64,000 nucleotides of DNA, from the NCBI RefSeq assembly GCF_004327285.1, contig NZ_QJUI01000007.1, positions 185,762 to 249,761 on the forward strand. Reading direction: 5' to 3'. This DNA is from Phytopseudomonas daroniae (GTDB lineage: Bacteria; Pseudomonadota; Gammaproteobacteria; Pseudomonadales; Pseudomonadaceae). The notes under the pieces are model-generated. The model saw nothing but the letters and a program-made list of their open reading frames with translations. It searched no databases and was not told the origin of the DNA. The translations under genes and the position numbers were made by a program. This document shows positions 44,863-52,821 of this stretch, in pieces (position 1 is the first letter of the stretch; the number at the start of each line of letters is the position of its first letter).

Positions 44863-45714
44863 TCAGGCCGCATGGCCGCCTCCGTCGGGTTGCTCGGGAG
44901 CCGTCCAGCCCAGCTTGGCCAGCGTCCGATGAGCCTGCTGAATCAGGGGATCCGCTTGTGGGTGAAGGATTTCCAGTGCGCTCATGCCTCGATAATCGAT
45001 GCTGGCGAGTGCCTGGCCAACGGCAGCGAAATCCACCGTGCCGTGACCGAGCGGGTCGTGGCGCCAGGCCTGGCGGGTAGTGTCCGACAGATGCAGGTGA
45101 TCCAGGCGCGGTGCGCACAAGTGCAGCGCGGCGGCCAGATCCTCGCCGATGAAGTGCCCGTTGGCGACGTCGTAGCACAGTGTCAGGGCCGGGCTGTCGA
45201 AGTCGTCTGCCCAGGCGAGCATGTCCTCTGCTCGCGGCAACACGCCCATGGGGATGTTTTCCAGCAGCAGTTTCACGCCGTGTGCTTCGGCGTAAGGCAG
45301 CAGGGCTTCGAGGCTGCTGCGCAACCAGCCTTCTAGCTGCTCGCGTGGCGGGGCGTTGAGCGGGTTGTAGCGGCCGCTGACGGTGACGATGCCGGTTATG
45401 CCAAGGTGGTAGGCGATATCAATGAGCGAGCGTTTGAAGGCGATACTCATCGCGCGGATTTCTTCACGCGGGCTGGCCAGGTTGTGATCCAGGCTCTGCG
45501 CGGTCAGGGCGAAGATGTGCAGATCGTGGGTTTCCAGCAAGCGCCGTAGCCGGGACAGCTCGGCGGGCGTCATGCGTTCGGTGTCCAGGTGGGTTGGACT
45601 GACCATGACATCGAAGGTGCGGTAGCCCAGGCTGGCCAGACGCTGCAGTGAGTCCTCCATGGGGATGTGCCAGGTGTCGCTGATGGTGTTGATGGCAAGG
45701 GGAAAGTGACTCAT
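44863..45714 (-). CDS. Xylose-isomerase-like TIM-barrel protein, possibly dehydroshikimate-dehydratase-like
   Basis: A 283-residue metal-dependent TIM barrel. Metal ligands are visible as LLLENIP (Glu), YDVANGHF (Asp and His), DHLHLSD (His) and SALEIL (Glu), the AP-endonuclease-2/xylose-isomerase-like pattern. Members include sugar-phosphate epimerases and 3-dehydroshikimate dehydratases; the presence of a shikimate-dehydrogenase-like gene in the same cluster favours the latter. The start at 45714 (MSHFPL) is within a much longer frame to 47220 that is otherwise antisense-like shadow of the MFS gene. Last gene of the cluster, 38 bases after the MFS gene. Confidence 0.8.
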   Translation of the reverse strand: MSHFPLAINTISDTWHIPMEDSLQRLASLGYRTFDVMVSPTHLDTERMTPAELSRLRRLLETHDLHIFALTAQSLDHNLASPREEIRAMSIAFKRSLIDIAYHLGITGIVTVSGRYNPLNAPPREQLEGWLRSSLEALLPYAEAHGVKLLLENIPMGVLPRAEDMLAWADDFDSPALTLCYDVANGHFIGEDLAAALHLCAPRLDHLHLSDTTRQAWRHDPLGHGTVDFAAVGQALASIDYRGMSALEILHPQADPLIQQAHRTLAKLGWTAPEQPDGGGHAA

Positions 45715-45752
45715 GGTTACTCCAGCCGGGGGCTCGCACCCCCGTACCTTGG

Positions 45753-47075
45753 TTATTGTTGGATGCGCCGGGGAGCGAGGAAGAACAGTGCGACCAGGGC
45801 GACGAAGTACATCGCCGGGATCATGGTGAACAGTACGGTGTAGTTGTTGTTCGTCACGGTCAGTACATGGCCGACGATCTGCGTCATGAACATGCCGCCA
45901 ACCGCTGCACACATGCCGCCGAAACCGAATACGGTGCTCATCATGTGTTTGGGCGTGTAGTCCATCACCAGGCTCCAGATATTGGCGTTCCAGGCCTGGT
46001 GCGCGCCGACGGCGAGGGCGATGGCCAGCACCGCGACCCACAGGCCGCTGGCGTTGGCGGCGAAGATCACGCTGATGATGGTGGTGGCGAACACCAGCAT
46101 CGACAGCAGGCGTGCCTTGACCGCCGCCATGCCCCTGCCGATCAGCCAGGACGAGAGCACGCCGCCGCCGACGCTGCCGACATCGGCGGTCAGCCAGATG
46201 ATGATCAGCGGAATGCCCAGTTGAGTGACGCTGATCCCCAGCTCGTACTGCTGGTTGAGGAACGGCGGCAGCCAGTACAGGTAGAACCAGAACACCGGGG
46301 CGGTCAGGGTGTAGCCGATGGCGAAGGCCCAGGTGCCGCGCATGGTAAGGATGCGGCTGAACGGCACGCGCACCGGCTCGGGTTCCGGGTCGCGCAGGAT
46401 GTAGGCGCGCTCGCTGTCCTTGAGGCTCGGGTGGTCTTCTGGGTTGTAATACTTGAGCCCCCAGAACAGCAGCCACACGAAGCCCAGGGCAGCCATGCCC
46501 ATGAAAGCCGCCTGCCAGCCCCACAGGTGCAGGATCAGCGGCAGCAGCATGGGCGTGAGCATGGCGCCGACATTGGTGCCGGCATTGAAGATGCCTGTGG
46601 CGATGCCGCGTTCGCCGGCCGGGAACCAGGTGCGGGTGGTTTTCACGCAGGCCGGGTAGTTGGCGGCTTCGGTGAGGCCGAGGACGAAACGGCAGATCAT
46701 GAAGCCGAATGCCGAAGTGGCCAGGCCATGGGCACCGGTGGCCAGGCTCCAGAGCAGCACGGCGAGGAAGAACGCCTTCTTTACCCCGACCCGGTCGATG
46801 AAGCGCCCCTGCAGGACGAAGCCTACGGCATAGCCGACCTGGAACCAGAAGTTGATGTTGGCGTAGTCCATCGCCGTCCAGTTCATTTCCTTGGCCAGCA
46901 CCGGTTGCATCACGCCCAGTGCGGCGCGGTCGATGTAGTTCAACGTGGTGGCGAAGAACACCAGGGCGAGCATGCCCCAGCGGGTCTTGCCAACGGCAAG
47001 GGCGCTGCGCATCTTGCTGGCCATGGAGGCATGCGGCGAGGCGGCTCGGAGCCGCTCGGTGTGTGTCTGATTCAT
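45753..47075 (-). CDS. MFS transporter, anion:cation symporter (phthalate permease) type
   Basis: A 440-residue inner-membrane transporter of about 12 helices. The N-terminus (RWGMLALVFFATTLNYIDRA) and the loop GRFIDRVGVKKAFFLAV match the family A-motif; the central PEPEPVRVPF loop and GLTEAANYPACVKTTRTWFP are typical of the ACS family (ExuT, phthalate, tartrate, glucarate importers). It probably imports the organic acid consumed by the surrounding enzymes. Transcribed with the flavoprotein genes upstream (77-base gap). Confidence 0.88.
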   Translation of the reverse strand: MNQTHTERLRAASPHASMASKMRSALAVGKTRWGMLALVFFATTLNYIDRAALGVMQPVLAKEMNWTAMDYANINFWFQVGYAVGFVLQGRFIDRVGVKKAFFLAVLLWSLATGAHGLATSAFGFMICRFVLGLTEAANYPACVKTTRTWFPAGERGIATGIFNAGTNVGAMLTPMLLPLILHLWGWQAAFMGMAALGFVWLLFWGLKYYNPEDHPSLKDSERAYILRDPEPEPVRVPFSRILTMRGTWAFAIGYTLTAPVFWFYLYWLPPFLNQQYELGISVTQLGIPLIIIWLTADVGSVGGGVLSSWLIGRGMAAVKARLLSMLVFATTIISVIFAANASGLWVAVLAIALAVGAHQAWNANIWSLVMDYTPKHMMSTVFGFGGMCAAVGGMFMTQIVGHVLTVTNNNYTVLFTMIPAMYFVALVALFFLAPRRIQQ

Positions 47076-47152
47076 GATCGATTACCCGTTCTTGTTGAAA
47101 TTGTTGGCGAGCGGTTGTGCTGCTTCGGGGCAGGCAAGGTGTGAATGGATGG

Positions 47153-48895
47153 CTACATGGTGGGGCTCTCCAGGCAGGTGTCGGTGTTGGTGGCTGGCAC
47201 CGGGGGGTGAGGGTGCGCACCGGACAGTGCCAGGCCGGCCAGATAGCCGAACGTCATGCCAGGCCCGAGAGTGATACCGCCACTGGGGTAGTGGCCGGCC
47301 ATCACGCTGTTCATGTCGTTGCCCACGGCGAACAATCCGGCAATGGGCCGGTTGCCGGCATCCAGAACGCGTGCTTCGGCATCCGTGTGCAGGCCGGCAA
47401 AGGTGCCAAGGCTTCCGGCTACCAGTTTCACGGCGTATAGATGCCCGCGCAGCGCACGCAGGGATGGGTTGGGCTGTTGCAGGGGGTCACCCTGGGCCTT
47501 GTTGTAGGCCGAGCTGCCGCGCTGGAAGTCCGGGTCTTCACCCCGTACCGCGAAGCGGTTGAAGCGTGCCAGGGTGGTCTTGAGGCCGTTGGCGTCGATG
47601 CCGCAGTGACTGGCCAGATCCTCAGCATCGTTACCGCGCAGCAGATAGCCGCAGCGCTGGTAGTAACTATTACTGAACGGCAAGGGTTTGGCCCAGCCGA
47701 TGCCATAGCGCCAACGGGCGCGTGCATCGGCAATTAGCCAGGCTTCGACCGGCTCGCCGGCAGGCGTCGCGGTGATCAGGGCATTCATGAAATCGTGGTA
47801 GCAATCGGCCTCGTTGGTGAAGCGGCGACCGTCACGGCGCACGGCGATGAAGCCGGGCTTGGCCCTGTCGATCAGGTGTGGGAAGTGGCCGATGCTGCCA
47901 TCGCTGCGTGGCACCAGAGAGGTGGGTGCCCAGGCGCCGGCGTAGGGCAGGTTGGCGTCTACCCGAGCGCCAACGGTTTCACCCAGGCGCAAGCCATCGC
48001 CACTGTTTTCCGCAGGGGCGGCGCTATGGTGCTGGCTACCGTCTGGGGCATGGGCAATCAACTGGGCGATTCGTTGCCGATCATGGGGAAAGCCGCCGCA
48101 CGCCAGTACCACACCGCGTCGTGCGTTGACCTGTAATTCGCCTTCCCTCTGATGCAGAACGGCACCGCTGACACGCCCGTTGCTGTACATCAGCCGTTGG
48201 GCGGGACTGCTGGTCAGCAGCCTTACCTTGCGGTCGAGGGCGCTACGCAGCAGGCGCGCGACCAGGGCATTGCCATTGACCAGGTGCTGACCGCGCCCGT
48301 ACCGTAGACAATCACCCAAGTGACGCCACAGGCGGCTGGCAACGTGCATCGCAGCCTTGGGGGAACGGCGAGAATTGAAAAAGGCGTTCAGATCCGCACC
48401 ACCAGCGATGCCCATGCCGAACAGGCTGACGATATCCAGTGGCGGGCGCAGGAGAGGCAGCCAGTTACCCAGCAGCCGCCCATCGAAGGCTTGTGCGCAC
48501 AGTGAGCGGCCGCCCGAAGAGGCTCCGTCACCGGCATGCATGTCGGGCATGCGACTGCCGGAGTAGAACTGCACCGCAGTGCGGGTGTGTAAGAATTCGA
48601 CCATCTCCGGGCCGCGGGCGAGAAATGCACGCTGGCGCTCGTCGAGATGAGTGGTGCCGAGTTGTGCCATCAGGTAGCGCTCGGGGGCGTCATCCGCTTC
48701 GCTAATGTCTTCGGCTCGTGCCAGCGGATTGCGCGGTATCCACAACCAGCCGCCAGACCAGGCGCTGGTGCCACCCAGTTGTGCAGCCTTTTCCGCCACC
48801 AGTACGTCCAGGCCGTGCTCGGCAGCGGTTACCGCTGCCGCCAGGCCGGAAGCGCCGGAGCCGATCACCAGTACGTCGCAGTCGAGCTGTCGCAT
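47153..48895 (-). CDS. FAD-dependent oxidoreductase, 3-ketosteroid-dehydrogenase-like (second copy)
   Basis: A 580-residue flavoprotein. N-terminal Rossmann motif DVLVIGSGASGLAAAVTAAE (residues about 5-24) and EKAAQLGGTSAWSGG; the C-terminal FAD loop includes GLFAVGNDMNSVMAGHYPSG and GITLGPGMTFGY. These are the fumarate-reductase/ketosteroid-1-dehydrogenase (KstD) superfamily marks, which introduce a C=C bond next to a ketone. In this context a non-steroid alicyclic substrate is more likely. It is a paralogue of the gene at 49340-51085 in the same cluster; together they may do two successive desaturations or act as two half-reactions. Confidence 0.86.
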   Translation of the reverse strand: MRQLDCDVLVIGSGASGLAAAVTAAEHGLDVLVAEKAAQLGGTSAWSGGWLWIPRNPLARAEDISEADDAPERYLMAQLGTTHLDERQRAFLARGPEMVEFLHTRTAVQFYSGSRMPDMHAGDGASSGGRSLCAQAFDGRLLGNWLPLLRPPLDIVSLFGMGIAGGADLNAFFNSRRSPKAAMHVASRLWRHLGDCLRYGRGQHLVNGNALVARLLRSALDRKVRLLTSSPAQRLMYSNGRVSGAVLHQREGELQVNARRGVVLACGGFPHDRQRIAQLIAHAPDGSQHHSAAPAENSGDGLRLGETVGARVDANLPYAGAWAPTSLVPRSDGSIGHFPHLIDRAKPGFIAVRRDGRRFTNEADCYHDFMNALITATPAGEPVEAWLIADARARWRYGIGWAKPLPFSNSYYQRCGYLLRGNDAEDLASHCGIDANGLKTTLARFNRFAVRGEDPDFQRGSSAYNKAQGDPLQQPNPSLRALRGHLYAVKLVAGSLGTFAGLHTDAEARVLDAGNRPIAGLFAVGNDMNSVMAGHYPSGGITLGPGMTFGYLAGLALSGAHPHPPVPATNTDTCLESPTM

Positions 48896-49016
48896 GGCCT
48901 GTCTCTCATTGTTCTTGTGTTTTGGCCGAGCGAACCCGTACGACAGACCTGGGCCTGTCGTAGGCGTGGTTCGCTATCCGGTTTTCAGGCGCTCGGCAGC
49001 GTGCGCCCGGGTGGCA

Positions 49017-49337
49017 TCACTGCAGTGGCGAGAAGCCGGTCGGGCGCAGGATTCGCGAGTCGAGCGTAACCACTGCATCCAGTTCCTTGTTCTTGCGTCC
49101 GAATGTTGCCCAGCGTGGGTCGGCGGCCATGGCGGCACGACGTCGCGCACGTTCGTCCAGGCTGTCGTAGGCCCAGATATGCACCACCTGGTTGGCCTCG
49201 CCGAACTCGGTGGTGAAGAAACCCACCAACTGCCCCAGGTGCTCGGTCTGTACCGCCAGTGCGTCGCTCTGGTACAGCGCCAGCCAGTCGGCCAGCTTGG
49301 TGGGCTTGAGGGTGTAGGTGCGCAGTTCGTAGTACAT
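49017..49337 (-). CDS. NIPSNAP-family protein
   Basis: A 106-residue ferredoxin-like dimeric alpha+beta barrel protein, matching NIPSNAP along its length (YYELRTYTLKPTKLADWLAL, GQLVGFFTTEFGEANQVVHIW, YDSLDERARRRAAMAADP). Function in bacteria is unknown; members sit in catabolic clusters and may bind or isomerise small substrates. It starts 2 bases after the stop of the upstream flavoprotein gene, so it is translated with it. Confidence 0.87.
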   Translation of the reverse strand: MYYELRTYTLKPTKLADWLALYQSDALAVQTEHLGQLVGFFTTEFGEANQVVHIWAYDSLDERARRRAAMAADPRWATFGRKNKELDAVVTLDSRILRPTGFSPLQ

Positions 49338-49339
49338 GT

Positions 49340-51085
49340 TCAGTTCTCCTGACGTTGCGAAACCACCGAGTGCAAGCGCTCGACGATGTGGGTGGCGGCG
49401 ATATAGCCGAAGGTCAGTCCGGGGCCGAGGGTGATCCCCGGCCCCGGGTAGGTGCCGTCCATGATCGAGTTCATGTCGTTACCCACGGCGTACAGGCCGG
49501 GTATGGGGGTACCCGAGGTGTTCAACACGTTGGCATGGCTATCGGTAACCAGGCCGCGTGCCGAACCGAGGTCGCCGGTGTGGATGCGTATGGCGTAGAA
49601 GGGCGCACGTAACAGTGGCGCCAGGCAGGCGTTCGGTCGGTGTTGCGGATCGCCCATGTAGCGGTTGTAGCTGTTGCCACCCTTGCCGAATTCACGGTCG
49701 ACGGCTGCGCGCGCATCGGTATTGAAGCGTTCGAGCGTCTGCTGCAGGGCCTGGGGATCCATTCCCAGGTCGCGTGCCAGTTGTGCGGCGCTGTCGGCCT
49801 TGTACAGGTAGCCCGCTTCGATCAGGGCACTGTTGTCCACCGGGCTCGGACGGGCCAGGCCCATGCCGTACTTGCTCATGGCCGTGGCATCACAGATCAG
49901 CCAGCAGACATGATTGCCGGTGGCGAACATGGTCTGTACGAAGTGGTGATAGGAGTCGGATTCGTTGACGAAGCGCTGCCCAGCCGCGTTCACCGCGATC
50001 ACGCCGGGTTTGGCGCGGTCGGTGACCAGATGCGGGAAGCGCTCATGCTCGCCATTGGCGTGCACCACCTCGGAAACCGGTGCCCAGAAGAAGTTGGCGG
50101 CCAGTGCCTCGCCATTGGCCGCCGCTACCGCTTCGCCCAGGCGCAGACCATCGCCGCTGTTGGTGTCGGGCGACATGCTCAGGTGCGGTTGTTCGCTGGC
50201 AGGGCGGTAGGCTGCAGCCAGCGGAGCAGCGGCGAAACCGCCCATGGCACAGACCACGCCACCGCGTGCACGAACCTCTTCGATTGCATCCGCATGTTTG
50301 ATCCGTGCCCCGAGCACTGCCCCATTTTCGACGATCAGCGACTGCGCTTCGCTTTCCAGCCATAGCGTGACGCCGTTGGCGAAGGCCGTGGTGGCGAGCC
50401 GTGCGATCAGGGCGTTGCCAGTGGTCAGGCGCGTACCGCGTGGATGCTGGAGGCGATCCCGGGCATAGCGGGCCATCAGTTTCAAGCAGTGCCAGAGCGA
50501 CTTCGGTGAACGGCGGAAGCTCAAAAAGTGCTGAATATCGACGCGGTTGACCATCATCGCGCCGAACAGCAGCATGCCGGCTGGCGGCATTTTCAGGTGT
50601 TTGAACTGCTCGCCTAGCTCGCTGCCATCGTATTCGAGCACTTCCAGGGCACGGCCACGCTCGGTGCCGCCCGGAGCGTCCGGGTAGTAGTCCGGCGAGA
50701 GTGGGCGCAGGCTGTATTTCAGCTGCGAGTGCTTCTCCAGCCAGCGCAAGGCCTCATGTCCGCGTTCGATGAAGGTGTCCACCAGCGTTGCCTGGTAGCC
50801 ACGGCCGATGACGCTCTGCAGATAACTGCGCATGGCCTCGGGACTGTCGTCGACGCCGGCCTCTCTGGCCTGGTCGGTACCGTGGATCCAGACCGCGCCA
50901 CCGGAGATAGCCGAGGTACCGCCGAAGTGTTGCGCTTTCTCCACCAGCAGAACCTTGAGGCCTTTGCCGGAGGCGGTCACGGCCGCGGCAAAACCCGCGG
51001 CACCACTGCCGAGTACGATCAGGTCATAGTCGCTGGTGGGGTTCACCGGTTGTGTTGTAGCGGGTATCCGCGTCGCTATGTTCAC
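49340..51085 (-). CDS. FAD-dependent oxidoreductase, 3-ketosteroid-dehydrogenase-like (first copy)
   Basis: A 581-residue flavoprotein of the same family as 47153-48895. N-terminus DLIVLGSGAAGFAAAVTASG (residues about 21-40) and EKAQHFGGTSAISGGAVWI; C-terminus YAVGNDMNSIMDGTYPGPG and GITLGPGLTFGYIAA. The likely role is a desaturation step, FAD-dependent, perhaps aromatising a ring. The order is shikimate-dehydrogenase-like gene, this gene, NIPSNAP, second flavoprotein, all leftward with short gaps (10 and 2 bases, then 121). Confidence 0.86.
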   Translation of the reverse strand: MNIATRIPATTQPVNPTSDYDLIVLGSGAAGFAAAVTASGKGLKVLLVEKAQHFGGTSAISGGAVWIHGTDQAREAGVDDSPEAMRSYLQSVIGRGYQATLVDTFIERGHEALRWLEKHSQLKYSLRPLSPDYYPDAPGGTERGRALEVLEYDGSELGEQFKHLKMPPAGMLLFGAMMVNRVDIQHFLSFRRSPKSLWHCLKLMARYARDRLQHPRGTRLTTGNALIARLATTAFANGVTLWLESEAQSLIVENGAVLGARIKHADAIEEVRARGGVVCAMGGFAAAPLAAAYRPASEQPHLSMSPDTNSGDGLRLGEAVAAANGEALAANFFWAPVSEVVHANGEHERFPHLVTDRAKPGVIAVNAAGQRFVNESDSYHHFVQTMFATGNHVCWLICDATAMSKYGMGLARPSPVDNSALIEAGYLYKADSAAQLARDLGMDPQALQQTLERFNTDARAAVDREFGKGGNSYNRYMGDPQHRPNACLAPLLRAPFYAIRIHTGDLGSARGLVTDSHANVLNTSGTPIPGLYAVGNDMNSIMDGTYPGPGITLGPGLTFGYIAATHIVERLHSVVSQRQEN

Positions 51086-51095
51086 GACAAGCTCC

Positions 51096-51908
51096 TCACA
51101 AATGCAGTGGCGTCACACCCATGAAGTGGCCGAGGTTGCCGAGCTGGGCCAGTGCCATCTGCGGGCCGGTCTGGATCGAACAGCCGCGGGCTTGGGCGCA
51201 TGCCAGCAAGGGCGTGATTTCTGGCGAGGTGACCACATCGGCGACATGGGTGGATGGCGCCAGGGTGTCGAGCAATGCCTGCGACAGCGGCAATTCGCCG
51301 CTGTCGCCCATGCCCACTGGAGATGCATTGACGAGCAGCTCGAACGCGCTCAGCGAGCTGCTGGCGCTGATACCTACGGGTATGTTCGGGAAAGCGCTGC
51401 CGAGCAGTTCGACCAGGGCGCCGCAGCGCTCGCTGCTGGGATCGAGCAGATCGAGACTGCTGACACCGGCCTGGCACAGCGAATAGGCAATGGCACTGCC
51501 GACACCTCCGGCACCGATCACCAGTGCGCGTTTGCCTGTTGCCTCGAAACCCTGCTGGCGCGCGGCATTGAGAAAGCCGTCACCATCGACGTTGTCGCCA
51601 ACCAGGCTGCCATCGGCTTCGCGGCGGATCACGTTCACCGAGCGCAAGGCATGGGCGCGTTCGCTGAGTGTGTCGAGGTGTTCGACGACCTGCTGCTTGT
51701 AGGGCACGGTGACAACGCAGCCGCGCAGGTTCTGCCAGCCACGCAGGGTGTCGATGAATGTCTCGAGCGACTGGCCACGTAGATCGATGGGTAGCATCGC
51801 CAGGTTCGCGCCTTGAGCGGCGAACCAGCTGTTGAAGTTTGCCGGGGATTTGACCTGGGCGATGGGCGAGCCAACGATGGCGATCAGTTCGGTGGAGCCG
51901 GTAATCAT
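51096..51908 (-). CDS. Shikimate/quinate dehydrogenase-family enzyme (AroE paralogue, RifI-like)
   Basis: A 270-residue NAD(P)-dependent dehydrogenase. It begins MITGSTELIAIVGSPIAQVKSP, with catalytic Lys71 in VTVPYKQQVVEHLD and Asp108 in GDNVDGDGF. The AroE consensus GDNTDG is altered to GDNVDG, and VIGAGGVGSAIAYSL is the nucleotide-binding loop. These marks suit the catabolic/secondary-metabolism branch (quinate/RifI-type) rather than the housekeeping AroE. It is the first gene of the leftward catabolic operon and divergent from the IclR regulator. Confidence 0.85.
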   Translation of the reverse strand: MITGSTELIAIVGSPIAQVKSPANFNSWFAAQGANLAMLPIDLRGQSLETFIDTLRGWQNLRGCVVTVPYKQQVVEHLDTLSERAHALRSVNVIRREADGSLVGDNVDGDGFLNAARQQGFEATGKRALVIGAGGVGSAIAYSLCQAGVSSLDLLDPSSERCGALVELLGSAFPNIPVGISASSSLSAFELLVNASPVGMGDSGELPLSQALLDTLAPSTHVADVVTSPEITPLLACAQARGCSIQTGPQMALAQLGNLGHFMGVTPLHL

Positions 51909-52001
51909 GGGCGGTGCCTGCTAATTGGAGTTGTTGTTGGCACCGATGGTGTGTCGTGACCCAGGCAAGTACAACGCGCTTGATAGCTGTTCAGCTTGTT
52001 A

Positions 52002-52020
52002 ATCGCACTGGCAGTGCGAT
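52002..52020. promoter_or_regulatory. Palindromic operator candidate of the IclR regulator
   Basis: ATCGCACTGGCAGTGCGAT: two 9-base arms in perfect inverted symmetry around a single G, overlapping a second small palindrome GCGATAATCGC at 52016-52026. It lies 31 bases before the IclR start and 94 bases before the dehydrogenase start, between the two divergent genes, as expected for an IclR-type site that also autoregulates. Confidence 0.75.
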
Positions 52021-52050
52021 AATCGCATCAATTTGATTAATGAGGTGCTG

Positions 52051-52821
52051 ATGAAGACACCCGTGATCCATCCCCGCGACCTGATCGCCGGCCTGCAGAA
52101 GGGACTCGCGCTGATGCAGTTGTTCAGTGTCGATACGCCTCGCCTGACGGTGCCCCAGGCGGCCCGTGCAGCGGGCCTGACCAACAGCGCGGCGCGGCGC
52201 TTTCTGTTGACCCTGGTACACGATGGCTTTGCCGAGACCGACGGCAGGAATTACTGGCTGACTGCCCGGGTGCTGCGCATTGGCCAGGCTTATGTGGACT
52301 CGGCGCAATTGCCGCGCATGCTCAGGCCTATTGTCGAACAGGTGGCGCGAACTACGGGTGAGCACGTGTCGGTGGGCGTGCGCGATGGCGACGATATCGT
52401 GCATATCGTGCGTAGCCGCTATAGCCATATTTCCTCGTTGTCGATTCGGGCAGGATCACGGGTGCCCATGTACTGCACGGCCAGTGGCCGTATCTGGCTG
52501 GCCAGCCTGGAGGCCGAGGCTCTGGCAAGCTACTTCCAGCGAGTCGCGCTGCAACCGCTGACGCCCTATACACAGACAGGGCTGAAGGCGTTAGGGGACG
52601 AGGTGGCCAAGGTCGCACAGCAGGGCTACGCGACCATCGACGGAGAGTACGAAGTGGGCATGCGTGTTCTGGGGGTGCCCTTGTGCGATCGCCATGGCGA
52701 CTTGAAGGCGACGCTGTCGATCACCACCCACGCGTCACGAGGCGACATCAAGGACATGTGCCAACGCCATCTGACCACGCTGTATGAGGCCCAGGCATTG
52801 CTCAGGCCGATACTGGACTGA
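52051..52821 (+). CDS. IclR-family transcriptional regulator (PcaR/PobR-like)
   Basis: A 256-residue regulator. The N-terminal winged helix reads LIAGLQKGLALMQLFS and VPQAARAAGLTNSAARRFLLTL (residues about 10-60), and the C-terminal effector domain has VSVGVRDGDDIVHIVRSR and MYCTASGRIWLA. The overall type is that of aromatic-catabolism regulators (PcaR, PobR, PcaU). The ATG at 52051 has GAGGTG upstream; the frame start is a TTG at 52033. It abuts bifA head-to-head at their stop codons (no gap). Confidence 0.9.
   Translation: MKTPVIHPRDLIAGLQKGLALMQLFSVDTPRLTVPQAARAAGLTNSAARRFLLTLVHDGFAETDGRNYWLTARVLRIGQAYVDSAQLPRMLRPIVEQVARTTGEHVSVGVRDGDDIVHIVRSRYSHISSLSIRAGSRVPMYCTASGRIWLASLEAEALASYFQRVALQPLTPYTQTGLKALGDEVAKVAQQGYATIDGEYEVGMRVLGVPLCDRHGDLKATLSITTHASRGDIKDMCQRHLTTLYEAQALLRPILD

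Noticed and set aside
44863..47220. 785-residue minus-strand frame
   Set aside because: Only the last 283 residues are a real protein (start 45714); the rest is an off-frame reading of the MFS gene.
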